From Caryophanales bacterium (GTDB taxonomy: Bacteria; Bacillota; Bacilli; Exiguobacteriales; Exiguobacteriaceae), in contig CABIYO010000012.1 in the NCBI GenBank assembly GCA_902362975.1, positions 2,358-59,476 on the forward strand: DNA of 57,119 bases. Reading direction: 5' to 3'. Numbering within the stretch: the stretch's first letter is position 1; each line of letters opens with the position of its first letter. Positions 8,748-16,525 of the stretch are shown piece after piece. Under the pieces are notes generated by a model. That model did no database searches and was not told the DNA's origin. It saw nothing but the letters and a program-made list of their open reading frames with translations. The position numbers and the translations under genes were made by a program.

Positions 8748-8781
8748 ATATAACGAATCTGTTATATAACCTGCACGTTAT
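8748..8781. promoter_or_regulatory. Two overlapping ArsR operator-like palindromes
   Basis: ATATAAC-N6-GTTATAT (8748-8767) is followed by ATAAC-N6-GTTAT (8766-8781). The middle arms are shared, and the centres are 16 bases apart. A putative -10 for arsR (TATAAC on the minus strand, 8761-8766) lies within them, so bound ArsR would block RNA polymerase. Confidence 0.7.
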
Positions 8782-8811
8782 GAAATTACCACAGTTTTTC
8801 ATCCGAAGCAA

Positions 8812-8840
8812 TTGTCATTTTGGACTCAATTCTGTATGAT
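8812..8840 (+). promoter_or_regulatory. sulP promoter
   Basis: TTGTCA (8812-8817) and TATGAT (8835-8840) are 17 bases apart. The predicted start near 8847 leaves an untranslated leader of about 80 bases. The promoter is only about 30 bases from the ArsR operators. Confidence 0.7.
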
Positions 8841-8872
8841 GAAACACGTTGAAAATGAACGGATTCCATTAT

Positions 8873-8901
8873 TTTGATTTTCGTGAGACTCGAAAATCAA
8901 A
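8873..8901 (+). promoter_or_regulatory. Perfect 11-bp hairpin in the sulP leader
   Basis: TTTGATTTTCG pairs with CGAAAATCAAA around a 7-base loop, between the predicted transcription start and the ribosome binding site at 8913. No U-run follows, so it is not a simple terminator. It may be an RNA structure or a repressor site. Confidence 0.6.
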
Positions 8902-8928
8902 TCATTATAAATAGAAAGGTGTGTTCTT

Positions 8929-10410
8929 TTGGAAAGATTGAATACGTTGAACCACGAATGGTTCGGAAATGTCCGGGCCGACATTTTGGCCGGGATCGTC
9001 GTCGCCTTGGCGCTCATCCCGGAAGCCATCGCCTTCTCCCTCATCGCGGGAGTCAACCCGATGGTCGGGCTCTATGCCTCCTTTATTATCGCGATGATCA
9101 TCTCTGTTGCCGGAGGTCGTCCGGCGATGATCTCGGCTGCGACCGGTGCGATGGCGCTCGTCGTCGTCTCGCTCGTCGCCAATCATGGGCTTCAATATTT
9201 ACTGGCCGCTGGTATTCTGACCGGAATCATCCAAATCGTTCTCGGTTACCTCGGCATCGCCCGCTTGATGAAATTCATCCCGCGCGCTGTCATGGTCGGA
9301 TTCGTCAACGCGCTCGCCATTTTGATTTTTCAGGCGCAACTCTCTAACTTTGAAGGAGAGAGCTGGATCATCTGGGCAATCGTCGCCGCCTCGCTCGCCA
9401 TCATCTTCTTGTTCCCACGTGTGACGAAAGCCATTCCGGCGCCGCTCGTCGCCATCGTCGTCATGACGGTCCTCGCGATCACCCTTGGACTCGACACGAA
9501 AAACATCGGGGATATGGGAACGATTTCAGCGACGCTCCCAGACTTCTTGTTCCCAGATGTGCCATTCACGCTCGAGACGCTCATGATCATCTTGCCGTAT
9601 TCGATCTCACTCGCCTTCGTCGGCTTGATCGAGTCGCTCTTAACGGCTCAAATTGTCGATGACATGACAGGAACGGACTCGAACAAAAATCGCGAATCGC
9701 GCGGACAAGGCATTTCGAATATCGTCGCCGGATTTTTCGGTGGGATGCCAGGATGTGCGATGATCGGGCAATCGGTCATCAACGTCTCGTCTGGCGCCCG
9801 TGGTCGACTCTCGACATTCACAGCCGGTCTCGCCCTCTTCATCATGATCATGACAATCAGCGACGTGCTCATGCTGATCCCGGTCGGCGCGCTCGTCGGG
9901 GTCATGTTCTTCGTCTCGTACGCGACGTTCGATTGGGGTTCGCTCAAAGCGATGCGTACCGCACAAAAGTCCGACACGGTCGTCATGCTCGTCACGGTAC
10001 TCGTCACGGTCTTCACGCATGATTTGTCACTCGGTGTACTCGCCGGGATTTTGACAGCAGCAATTCTCTTCGCTGCTAAAATCTCAAAAATCAATCTCGA
10101 GCGGAAAATTGATGCTGACAAGGCTTATTACATGGTGAACGGTCAGCTCTTCTTCGCCTCGACGTCTGAATTCGTCAATCAGTTCGATGTGGCAGAAGAC
10201 GCGGAAGCGGGAATCAAACACGTCACGATCGATTTTGCGAACACGCATCTGTGGGACGACTCGGCCATCGGCGCAATCGACAAGGTCGTCTTCAAATATC
10301 GCGAAGTCGGCATCGAACCCGAACTGCTCAATTTGAACAAAGACTCAGAAAAACTGCTCAACACGCTCGCCCTTCACTTGAAGCAACAAGACGCGAACGC
10401 GGGGCACTGA
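8929..10410 (+). CDS. SulP-family anion transporter with STAS domain
   Basis: This is a 493-residue inner-membrane transporter of the SulP (SLC26-like) family. About 11-12 hydrophobic segments fill residues 20-385. The family signature is [20 protein letters not shown] followed by VGLYASF, and the central segment has [15 protein letters not shown] cytoplasmic STAS domain occupies about 400-485 ([20 protein letters not shown]). Substrate cannot be told from sequence; sulfate or bicarbonate are usual. The start is TTG at 8929 after AAAGGTG. It is divergent from arsR with a 197-base intergenic region holding the ArsR operators, so co-regulation is possible but unproven. Confidence 0.9.
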   Translation: MERLNTLNHEWFGNVRADILAGIVVALALIPEAIAFSLIAGVNPMVGLYASFIIAMIISVAGGRPAMISAATGAMALVVVSLVANHGLQYLLAAGILTGIIQIVLGYLGIARLMKFIPRAVMVGFVNALAILIFQAQLSNFEGESWIIWAIVAASLAIIFLFPRVTKAIPAPLVAIVVMTVLAITLGLDTKNIGDMGTISATLPDFLFPDVPFTLETLMIILPYSISLAFVGLIESLLTAQIVDDMTGTDSNKNRESRGQGISNIVAGFFGGMPGCAMIGQSVINVSSGARGRLSTFTAGLALFIMIMTISDVLMLIPVGALVGVMFFVSYATFDWGSLKAMRTAQKSDTVVMLVTVLVTVFTHDLSLGVLAGILTAAILFAAKISKINLERKIDADKAYYMVNGQLFFASTSEFVNQFDVAEDAEAGIKHVTIDFANTHLWDDSAIGAIDKVVFKYREVGIEPELLNLNKDSEKLLNTLALHLKQQDANAGH

Positions 10411-10479
10411 TTCACCGTTCCCCCGACTCGTGAAATCACCTATACTAAAAATAGAACGTGCGAAAGAGGAGGAGTTTTC

Positions 10480-10893
10480 ATGGGAAAAGTATTTTTAGGG
10501 GCAGACGGTTCTGCCCACTCGAAACGTGCGCTTGAAAAAGCGATTCAGCTCGCAAAGGCATCGAATGCATCGATTGACATCGTGCACGTCATTAGTGCGA
10601 AGGAATCGAAAGAAGCGGTCCTCAATTCGACAGGAAAAATCGACTTGGAGACGAAGCGAAAGCAGATGCTCAAGCCATTGTTCGACCTGACGGAAGCAGA
10701 AGGCATCGCCTACGAATACATCGAACTTCGTGGGGAGCCGGACGTCGAGCTCGTCAAATATGCGAACCATGAGCCGTACGAATATGTTGTCGTCGGATCA
10801 CGCGGATTGAACACGCTCCAAGAGTTCGTGCTCGGTAGCGTGAGTCATAAACTCGCCAAACGCGCTCTCGCTCCTGTCATCATCGTCAAATGA
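10480..10893 (+). CDS. Universal stress protein, UspA family
   Basis: This 137-residue soluble protein belongs to the Usp superfamily. The ATP-binding signature G-2X-G-9X-G-S is complete near residues 107-121 (VGSRGLNTLQEFVLGS), so the nucleotide-binding branch is likely. The N-terminal strand VFLGADGSAHS also fits. The ribosome binding site is GAGGAGG. It lies 69 bases after the SulP gene on the same strand and ends in a strong terminator, so it may be co-transcribed with sulP. Usp proteins often accompany transporters and stress loci; its exact role is unknown. Confidence 0.9.
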   Translation: MGKVFLGADGSAHSKRALEKAIQLAKASNASIDIVHVISAKESKEAVLNSTGKIDLETKRKQMLKPLFDLTEAEGIAYEYIELRGEPDVELVKYANHEPYEYVVVGSRGLNTLQEFVLGSVSHKLAKRALAPVIIVK

Positions 10894-10901
10894 CGCATCG
10901 T

Positions 10902-10932
10902 CCCCATCTCCGTCGTGAGATGGGGATTTTTT
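10902..10932 (+). terminator. Terminator after the usp gene
   Basis: CCCCATCTC pairs with GAGATGGGG around CGTCGT and is followed by ATTTTTT. Confidence 0.9.
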
Positions 10933-11007
10933 GTGTCACATACAGGGGACATACCGTTCATGTAGAATGTGTTTAAGAACAGTCTAATTCAAAAGGAGGT
11001 TCTCACG

Positions 11008-11214
11008 ATGGACATCGTAAACGACCCGAATACCCTTTTTCTCATCTTACTTCCCGTTTTGATTTTGCAACTCATCTTACTCGTCGTCGCCTTGATTGAC
11101 TTGTTCAAACGCGACGTGACGAACGGTCCGAAATGGGTATGGCTTCTCGTCATCGTCTTCATCAACATACTCGGCCCAATCATCTACTTCTTATGGGGGC
11201 GGACAGCGCGATGA
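11008..11214 (+). CDS. YxlE-like small membrane protein (PLDc_N domain)
   Basis: This is a 68-residue protein with two hydrophobic segments. It shows the PLDc_N pattern: LILQLILLVVALIDLFKR, then GPKWVWLLVIV and ILGPIIYFLWGR. Such proteins accompany ABC exporters, as in the B. subtilis yxlE-yxlF-yxlG genes. ATG 11008 follows AAAGGAGG. Its TGA overlaps the ATG of the ATPase gene (ATGA), so the two are translationally coupled. The function of the domain is unknown; a membrane-anchored modulator of the transporter is likely. Confidence 0.8.
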   Translation: MDIVNDPNTLFLILLPVLILQLILLVVALIDLFKRDVTNGPKWVWLLVIVFINILGPIIYFLWGRTAR

Positions 11215-12059
11215 ATGTCACACATGTAACGAAAAAATTCGGCTCCTTCACGGCGCTTGATGATGTCAGTTTTGAATTACGCCCCGGTTGCACGTCTCTC
11301 CTTGGCGAAAACGGTGCCGGGAAGACGACGCTTTTGAACTTGCTCGCCCGCGTCACCGAGCCGACAAGTGGCGACATGAGTGGACATGAACGCATTCGAA
11401 TCGGCTATTTGCCTCAGCGCCCGGCCCTGTATCCATCGTTGACACCCGTCGAGACGATTCGGTACGCCGCTGAATTGACGGGGACCAAACACGTCGATCC
11501 GATTCAACTATTGAAACGAGTCGGGCTCGAACCGGTCGACCGGCCGGCAACGAACTTATCGGGCGGGATGCGCCAGCGACTCGGGATCGCCCAAGCGCTC
11601 GTTCACGACCCGGAACTCTTGTTACTCGATGAACCCGTCTCCGCACTCGATCCTCGCGGTCGACGCGAAGTGCTCGATCTGTTGAGTGACTTGAAACGAG
11701 AGCGGATGATCCTGTACTCGACGCACGTCCTGCCGGATGCCGAAGAGGCAAGTGACTGGGTGCTGCTGCTTCGACAAGGCAAATTGCTCATGGAAGGAAC
11801 CGTGACCGACCTGCTCGGTTCAAAGTCGACCATCGAGTTGCGTCTCTTTGAGGATGAGACGAGTGAAGCAGACTGGACGCAGTTAGAAGGCGTGGCCCGG
11901 ACAACGAAACGGGGTTCCACGTGGACGTTCGAGTCAACGGACCGGAATCTCGCCGAACGGGCGATTTTGCGGCGCGTCCTGGAACGGAATGTCACCATCC
12001 AATCGCTACACGTCGGCCATCCGTCACTCGAATCTTTATTCTTGGAGGTGAACGCCTGA
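11211..12059 (+). CDS. ABC transporter ATPase (YxlF-like)
   Basis: This is a 282-residue nucleotide-binding subunit. It has Walker A GENGAGKTT near residue 35, signature LSGGMRQR near 125, Walker B LLLLDEPVSALDP near 145 and the H-loop YSTH near 182. The C-terminal 80 residues form the extension usual in ABC-2 exporters. The start at 11211 overlaps the stop of the preceding gene, and the gene's TGA overlaps the next ATG. It works with the 12059-12817 permease and the small YxlE-like protein. The substrate is unknown; the B. subtilis relatives belong to the sigY locus, but no sigma factor is present here. Confidence 0.88.
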   Translation: MNVTHVTKKFGSFTALDDVSFELRPGCTSLLGENGAGKTTLLNLLARVTEPTSGDMSGHERIRIGYLPQRPALYPSLTPVETIRYAAELTGTKHVDPIQLLKRVGLEPVDRPATNLSGGMRQRLGIAQALVHDPELLLLDEPVSALDPRGRREVLDLLSDLKRERMILYSTHVLPDAEEASDWVLLLRQGKLLMEGTVTDLLGSKSTIELRLFEDETSEADWTQLEGVARTTKRGSTWTFESTDRNLAERAILRRVLERNVTIQSLHVGHPSLESLFLEVNA

Positions 12060-12817
12060 TGCGTACCGCAATCTTTAAACAGGAATGGCGAGAGGCATGG
12101 TCGAACAAGCGACTCATTTGGATTCCAATCGTGCTCATGCTCCTTGCTTCGATGCAACCGCTCACGCTCTATTTCTTACCGGATATCCTCGCTTCCGGTG
12201 GCAACTTACCGGAAGGCGCCGTGATTGATCTCCCGACGCCGACACCAGAAGAAGTGTTGATTTCAGTCAGTGAACAGCTCCGCCAAATCGGACTTCTCGT
12301 CGTCTTGTTGTCTGCGATGCACACGTTCAGTCATGAGCGGACGAACGGGACGCTCGCCTGGCTCAAATCGTTACAGATTCCGACGTCTCGCATCGTCGTC
12401 AGCAAATGGGCCCATTACGTCCTCTTGACGGTCGGTGGTCTCTTACTCGCCCAACTAGCGGCGGCGTACTATACGGTCATTCTTTTCGAGCCGTTTGATG
12501 TACCCGCATTTCTCGTCTCGACGGCACTTCTCGTCTGTCATTTCGTCGTCCAGCTCTCCATCTTCATTCTCCTCGCCTCTATGCTCGAGAGCGGGGTCGT
12601 CGCGGTCGTCTTGACGCTCGGTCTTCATTTCGTCATGTCACTCCTCACCGAATGGGTCGACCTCGATTGGATGCCATGGATGCTCGGTCCACGATCGAGT
12701 CAGGTGTTCTTGACAGAAGTGAATCTCGTGTGGCCGATTGTGACCGGAACCGTTGTCGTCATCCTATCCCTGTATATGGCTTCGAAACGACTTCGGTTCA
12801 TGAGTCATACGGCGTAA
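12059..12817 (+). CDS. ABC-2 type permease (YxlG-like)
   Basis: This is a 252-residue membrane subunit with six hydrophobic segments. The first (IPIVLMLLASMQPLTLYFL) is followed by an extracytoplasmic loop, and the rest cluster between residues 75 and 245. The motif HTFSHERTNGTLAWLKSLQI after the second segment is typical of ABC-2 permeases. ATG 12059 shares a base with the stop of the ATPase gene, after GGAGGTGAAC. It is the last gene of the unit. No clear terminator follows; a short palindrome CAAATGA-T-TCATTTG lies at 12831-12845. Confidence 0.85.
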   Translation: MRTAIFKQEWREAWSNKRLIWIPIVLMLLASMQPLTLYFLPDILASGGNLPEGAVIDLPTPTPEEVLISVSEQLRQIGLLVVLLSAMHTFSHERTNGTLAWLKSLQIPTSRIVVSKWAHYVLLTVGGLLLAQLAAAYYTVILFEPFDVPAFLVSTALLVCHFVVQLSIFILLASMLESGVVAVVLTLGLHFVMSLLTEWVDLDWMPWMLGPRSSQVFLTEVNLVWPIVTGTVVVILSLYMASKRLRFMSHTA

Positions 12818-12876
12818 ACGTCTGACCTTACAAATGATTCATTTGCCACAGCTTCATCTTGGATAAATATGGGTAT

Positions 12877-12900
12877 CTCCTCTGTATGCATACAGAGGAG
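12877..12900 (+). promoter_or_regulatory. Perfect 24-bp palindrome containing the Shine-Dalgarno of the next gene
   Basis: CTCCTCTGTATG is followed directly by its exact reverse complement, CATACAGAGGAG. The 3' arm carries GAGGAG, which continues into GGT and is the ribosome binding site for the ATG at 12910. If the 5' arm is transcribed, the ribosome binding site is buried in the stem; otherwise this is a DNA operator at the start site. A weak promoter (TTGCCA 12843-12848, TAAATA 12864-12869, spacer 15) would start near the 5' arm. Confidence 0.65.
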
Positions 12901-12909
12901 GTCACATGA

Positions 12910-14667
12910 ATGACATGGAAAAGAAGAGTCGGCATCGGTCTGTTAATCGGTGCAGTGTGGACGAGTCCACAGTTCGCATCCGCTGAGGGTTTATTCCAAC
13001 AGACGGAGAATGGCATCGTCTATACGTCGAGTGACGGGACGGTGTTGACGGGATGGCAAGAAATCGACGGCCATACATACTATCTGAATGAAGATGGCAC
13101 CCTCCTCACAGGTTGGCAGGAAATCGAAGAGGCTACCTATTACTTTGAGACAGACGGTCGACTCGTCACGGGTGCTTACGCGATTGACGGCACGACATAC
13201 ACGTTTGACGAGAACGGAAAGCTACTCACCGGCTGGCAGGAGCGAGATGGCCTCATCTACTATTACGATGAGATCGGTCAACCCGTCACCGGATTCCAGA
13301 CAATCGCTGGCAAGCGATATTACTTCAACGAGGATGGGGTCCGTCTCTCGGGATGGCAGCAGCTTGGTGACGCCAAGCATTATTTCTTCCCAGACGGCAC
13401 CATCCGTACAGGGATGTATACGATTGACGGCAAGAAATATTATTTGATGGAGCAAGGGGAGATGGCGACCGGATGGCAGACGATCGGCACACGTCGCTAT
13501 TACTTCGGGGATGACGGGGTACGTCGCCAAGGACTCGCCCGGATCGGTGACAAGATGTACGGTTTCCATCCCACTTACGGATACCGCCTCGAAGGACTCT
13601 ATCGCATCAACAATCGACACTATTTGTTCGGAAAATACGGCGACCGCAAGTATGGGCTACAGCGAATCGACGGTGTCATGTATGGATTCCATCCGACGTA
13701 CGGGTATCGGTTAGAAGGTGTCCATAAACTAAATGCACGTGTCTATTCATTCGACCCATACGGACGACGCGAGTATGGGTTCCAAACGGTCGATGGGAAG
13801 AAAGTCGGATTCCACCCGACCTACGGCTACCGGCTACAAGGGAAATTCAGATTGGATGGGAAGACGTATCATTTCCACTCGACGGGTGTCCCTGAAAAGG
13901 GATGGAAATATACGACCCAGTATGAGTATTACGCTCCCGCGTTGACGAAGAAGACGGATTGGCAAGCCATCGACGGCAAGTGGTATTACTTTGACACGTA
14001 TGGAAAGATGTATCAAAACCGTCGTGTCGGCAACGCCTCGTTCGATGCGCGGGGCGTCTATTCTCAGGCACTGTCCACCTATAAGATGAGCGTCCCACTC
14101 TATCGTCAGTTCCCAATGGGCTATCCGTCCGGTTGCGAGTTCTTCTCCCTCAAGATGGCGCTTGAAGAGAAAGGTCGTGCCGTCAGCGCCTCGACCTTAT
14201 ACAACGAGATGCCAAAGAGTATGTGGAACGCACGTTATGAGAACCGTCTCTATCGCTGGGTCGACCCGAACGTCATGTTCACGGGAGATCCGAAAGGGAC
14301 GCTCGGCAAGTATAAGAACTATGGGATTTACCCGAAAGGGATGATTGGATTCGCCAGCAAATATCGTCCCGTGAAAGACTTGTCCAACCAGGGCCTCGAC
14401 TCGATCGAGCGTGAACTGTCAATGGGTAACCCGGTCATCGTCTGGGCAAGCGTCGACTTCAACAAACCGTACGGCTACTTCAACTGGTACACCGCTTCGA
14501 ACAAGAAGTTCACCGGTTACGTCAATTATCACGTCATGTTGGCGACCGGTTATGACAAGTCAAACTTGTATATCAACGACCCGTATCGAGGTCGCTTGGT
14601 CATTCCAAAATCCAAAGTGAGTGCCGTCATGAGCGCGACCGGATGGAAAGCGCTCGCGGTCAGATAA
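12910..14667 (+). CDS. Secreted wall-binding repeat protein with C-terminal C39-like peptidase domain
   Basis: This 585-residue protein has a signal peptide (residues 1-25, cleavage after FASA). Next come seven or so 20-residue repeats of the choline/glucan-binding type (TGWQEIDGHTYYLNEDG). They are followed by longer repeats containing GFHPTYGYRLEG (about 210-330). The C-terminal 190 residues match the Peptidase_C39_2 pattern: PSGCEFFS with Cys409, NYHVML with His541 and NDPYRG with Asp557 form a plausible triad. The repeats probably fix it to wall polymer or glucan, and the C39-like part may cleave peptides or peptidoglycan crosslinks. No ABC transporter partner is fused or adjacent. Expression may be limited by the palindrome over its ribosome binding site. 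Confidence 0.85.
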   Translation: MTWKRRVGIGLLIGAVWTSPQFASAEGLFQQTENGIVYTSSDGTVLTGWQEIDGHTYYLNEDGTLLTGWQEIEEATYYFETDGRLVTGAYAIDGTTYTFDENGKLLTGWQERDGLIYYYDEIGQPVTGFQTIAGKRYYFNEDGVRLSGWQQLGDAKHYFFPDGTIRTGMYTIDGKKYYLMEQGEMATGWQTIGTRRYYFGDDGVRRQGLARIGDKMYGFHPTYGYRLEGLYRINNRHYLFGKYGDRKYGLQRIDGVMYGFHPTYGYRLEGVHKLNARVYSFDPYGRREYGFQTVDGKKVGFHPTYGYRLQGKFRLDGKTYHFHSTGVPEKGWKYTTQYEYYAPALTKKTDWQAIDGKWYYFDTYGKMYQNRRVGNASFDARGVYSQALSTYKMSVPLYRQFPMGYPSGCEFFSLKMALEEKGRAVSASTLYNEMPKSMWNARYENRLYRWVDPNVMFTGDPKGTLGKYKNYGIYPKGMIGFASKYRPVKDLSNQGLDSIERELSMGNPVIVWASVDFNKPYGYFNWYTASNKKFTGYVNYHVMLATGYDKSNLYINDPYRGRLVIPKSKVSAVMSATGWKALAVR

Positions 14668-14676
14668 GTAAGAAGG

Positions 14677-14707
14677 AACGTGTCTTTCATCGAAGGGTAC
14701 GTTTTTT
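14677..14707 (+). terminator. Terminator after the repeat-protein gene
   Basis: AACGTGTCT can pair with AGGGTACGTT (some wobble pairs) and is followed by TTTTT. Confidence 0.6.
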
Positions 14708-14770
14708 GTGTGCGATTAGGAGAATAGTACGAAATGCAGAAATATAAATTCCTATTTTTAATAACAAATA

Positions 14771-14824
14771 TTGAAATTAAATTTCTGAATGGTACACTCC
14801 TGTTAAGAAATTGAAGCGCTTACA
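14771..14824 (+). promoter_or_regulatory. namZ promoter and cre-like site
   Basis: TTGAAA (14771-14776) and TACACT (14793-14798) are 16 bases apart. Downstream, TGTAAGCGCTTCAA on the minus strand (14811-14824) matches the cre consensus with one mismatch and lies in the leader just before the ribosome binding site. That is a classic roadblock position for CcpA. Confidence 0.55.
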
Positions 14825-14846
14825 TGAATTAAAGGAGGAACTTCTG

Positions 14847-16082
14847 ATGAAAAAGTGGATGGGTAGTATGGCTGCGTTGACGATTCTCACGACTTCCATC
14901 GTCTGGTTGGATGCCGATGCGAAGTCTGAACCGAAAAAACCCAAGGTCGAACTCGGGGTCGACCGGTTGATGGAAAACCCGGAAATCTTGAAAGGAAAAC
15001 GGGTCGGACTGATCACGAATCCGACCGGGATCAACGCGGAGAGAACGAGCATCGTCGACCTATTCGACCAGTCCGATGACTTCGAGTTGACGGCATTGTA
15101 CGGACCAGAGCATGGCGTTCGAGGAGACGCCCAAGCCGGTTCGACCGTCAGCTCCTACATCGATGACGTGACGGGGTTGCCTGTATATAGCCTATATGGT
15201 GCGACAAAGAAACCGACGGCTGAGATGCTACAAGATGTCGACGTGCTCGTCTTTGACATCCAAGACGTCGGGACACGCTACTATACGTATATCTATACGA
15301 TGGCGTATGCGATGGAAGCCGCAGCCGAGAACGGGATTCCGTTCGTCGTCCTCGACCGTCCGAATCCACAAGGTGGGCTTCGCGTCGACGGTCCGGTGCT
15401 CGACCCGGACTACTCCAGCTTCATCGGTCTCTATCCGATTCCACTAAAGCATGGGATGACCGTCGGAGAACTCGCGCGACTGTTCAACACCGAGTATCAG
15501 ATTCAAGCCGACCTCGAAGTCGTCAAAATGAAAGGATGGAAACGTTCGATGATGTATGAGGACACGGGACTCCCGTTCGTCATGCCGTCACCGAACATGC
15601 CGACGACCGACACGGTCAATGTTTACCCTGCGACCGGATTGTTTGAAGGGACGAACTTATCCGAGGGGCGCGGGACGACGAAACCGTTTCAGCTGATCGG
15701 CGCGCCGTATATAAAAGCGCATGAATATGCGAATGAGCTGAACGAACTCGAGTTGCCAGGTGTCGCCTTCCGGGCCGCATCGTTCACCCCGACGTTCTCC
15801 AAGCATGCAGGCAAACTGACGCACGGGGTTGAGGTGTATGTCACTGATCCAGCTCGATTCGAATCGACAAGAACTGGGATTGCGATGATTCAAACGGCTC
15901 ATGACATGTATCCGGACGACTTCGAATTTTTAGCGAACGACTTCATCACGAAACTGACAGGAAACACCTACGTGAAAGACATGATTCTCAAGGGAGCTCC
16001 GCTTGAAGACATCCTGACGAAAATCGAGGACGAGCGGGACGCCTTCCTCCCGATTCGAAAAGAGTATTTGCTATATAAATGA
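14847..16082 (+). CDS. namZ: Exo-beta-N-acetylmuramidase NamZ (DUF1343)
   Basis: This is a 411-residue secreted protein of the former DUF1343 family. Its B. subtilis member NamZ (YbbC) removes terminal MurNAc from peptidoglycan fragments. A signal peptide covers about residues 1-30. Family motifs seen are GKRVGLITNPTGI (near 50), ALYGPEHGVRGD (near 85, with the proposed catalytic Glu), FDIQDVGTRYYTYIYTM (near 140), LDRPNPQGG (near 165), MPSPNMPTTDT and FEGTNLSEGRGTT (near 250-275). ATG 14847 follows AAAGGAGGAA. The partners nagZ, amiE and murP are not adjacent, so this gene stands alone here. A cre-like site fits its role in recycling wall sugar as a carbon source. Confidence 0.92.
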   Translation: MKKWMGSMAALTILTTSIVWLDADAKSEPKKPKVELGVDRLMENPEILKGKRVGLITNPTGINAERTSIVDLFDQSDDFELTALYGPEHGVRGDAQAGSTVSSYIDDVTGLPVYSLYGATKKPTAEMLQDVDVLVFDIQDVGTRYYTYIYTMAYAMEAAAENGIPFVVLDRPNPQGGLRVDGPVLDPDYSSFIGLYPIPLKHGMTVGELARLFNTEYQIQADLEVVKMKGWKRSMMYEDTGLPFVMPSPNMPTTDTVNVYPATGLFEGTNLSEGRGTTKPFQLIGAPYIKAHEYANELNELELPGVAFRAASFTPTFSKHAGKLTHGVEVYVTDPARFESTRTGIAMIQTAHDMYPDDFEFLANDFITKLTGNTYVKDMILKGAPLEDILTKIEDERDAFLPIRKEYLLYK

Positions 16083-16087
16083 AGCGA

Positions 16088-16117
16088 GGATGGGCTCACG
16101 AAGTGCCCATCCTTTTT
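16088..16117 (+). terminator. Terminator after namZ
   Basis: GGATGGGC pairs with GCCCATCC and is followed by TTTTT, six bases after the stop codon. Confidence 0.9.
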
Positions 16118-16234
16118 ATAAGATGAATTATAAAATTTAGTGCAACACCCAAAAGTGAACGCACAAAAAGCCCATGACGCTTTCCTCGTGTAGAATGAAG
16201 TCACCACAACACACATTCAGACGGAGGAATCGCT

Positions 16235-16375
16235 ATGAGCTACACCCATCTTACCACAACGGAACGCGTGAAAATAGAGACGTATCTGGAGCTCGGGATG
16301 TCCATTCGGTCCATCGCGAGACGGTTTGATGCGCGTCCGGACATCGTTCCAATTGGACGGTGTGCGTTGGTATAA
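16235..16375 (+). pseudogene. IS30-family transposase remnant (N-terminal 30 residues)
   Basis: An ATG with CGGAGGAA upstream reads SYTHLTTTERVKIETYLELG and continues MSIRSIARRF. This is the helix-turn-helix start of IS30-family transposases. After residue 31 the family match is lost and a TAA follows, so the rest of the element is deleted. The upstream sequence from about 16133 (TGCAACACCCAAAAGTGAAC) resembles the left end of such an IS. The gene is inactive. Confidence 0.75.
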
Positions 16376-16448
16376 GATCCAATAGGGTAGCGGTTACGCT
16401 TATCTGCCCATCCATGTCCAAATCTTTTTGACGAAATAACCGCTGAAG

Positions 16449-16474
16449 GACAGTCACGTCGTGGCTGTCTTTTT
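16449..16474 (+). terminator. Terminator-like hairpin with no clear upstream gene
   Basis: GACAGTCAC pairs with GTGGCTGTC around GTC and is followed by TTTTT. No intact gene precedes it. It may be left from the deleted IS region or end an unseen short transcript. Confidence 0.6.
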
Positions 16475-16479
16475 GTTCG

Positions 16480-16508
16480 GCAAAACAAAAAGCGGATTTG
16501 CATCCGCT
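16480..16508 (-). terminator. Terminator of the 16526-16924 gene
   Basis: AGCGGAT pairs with ATCCGCT around a four-base loop and is followed by TTTTGTTTT on the minus strand. Confidence 0.8.
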
Positions 16509-16525
16509 CTTGAACCTGACACTCC

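Noticed and set aside
9640..10121. Antisense ORFs of 126 and 157 residues inside sulP
   Set aside because: They are shadows of the sulP reading frame with no ribosome binding site and arginine/aspartate-rich, low-complexity products.
13020..13900. Regularly spaced repeats that might suggest a CRISPR array or satellite
   Set aside because: The repeats are imperfect at DNA level and periodic in codons; they encode wall-binding protein repeats.
16251..16457. Minus-strand ORF across the IS30 remnant
   Set aside because: It reads antisense to a recognised transposase start and has no ribosome binding site.
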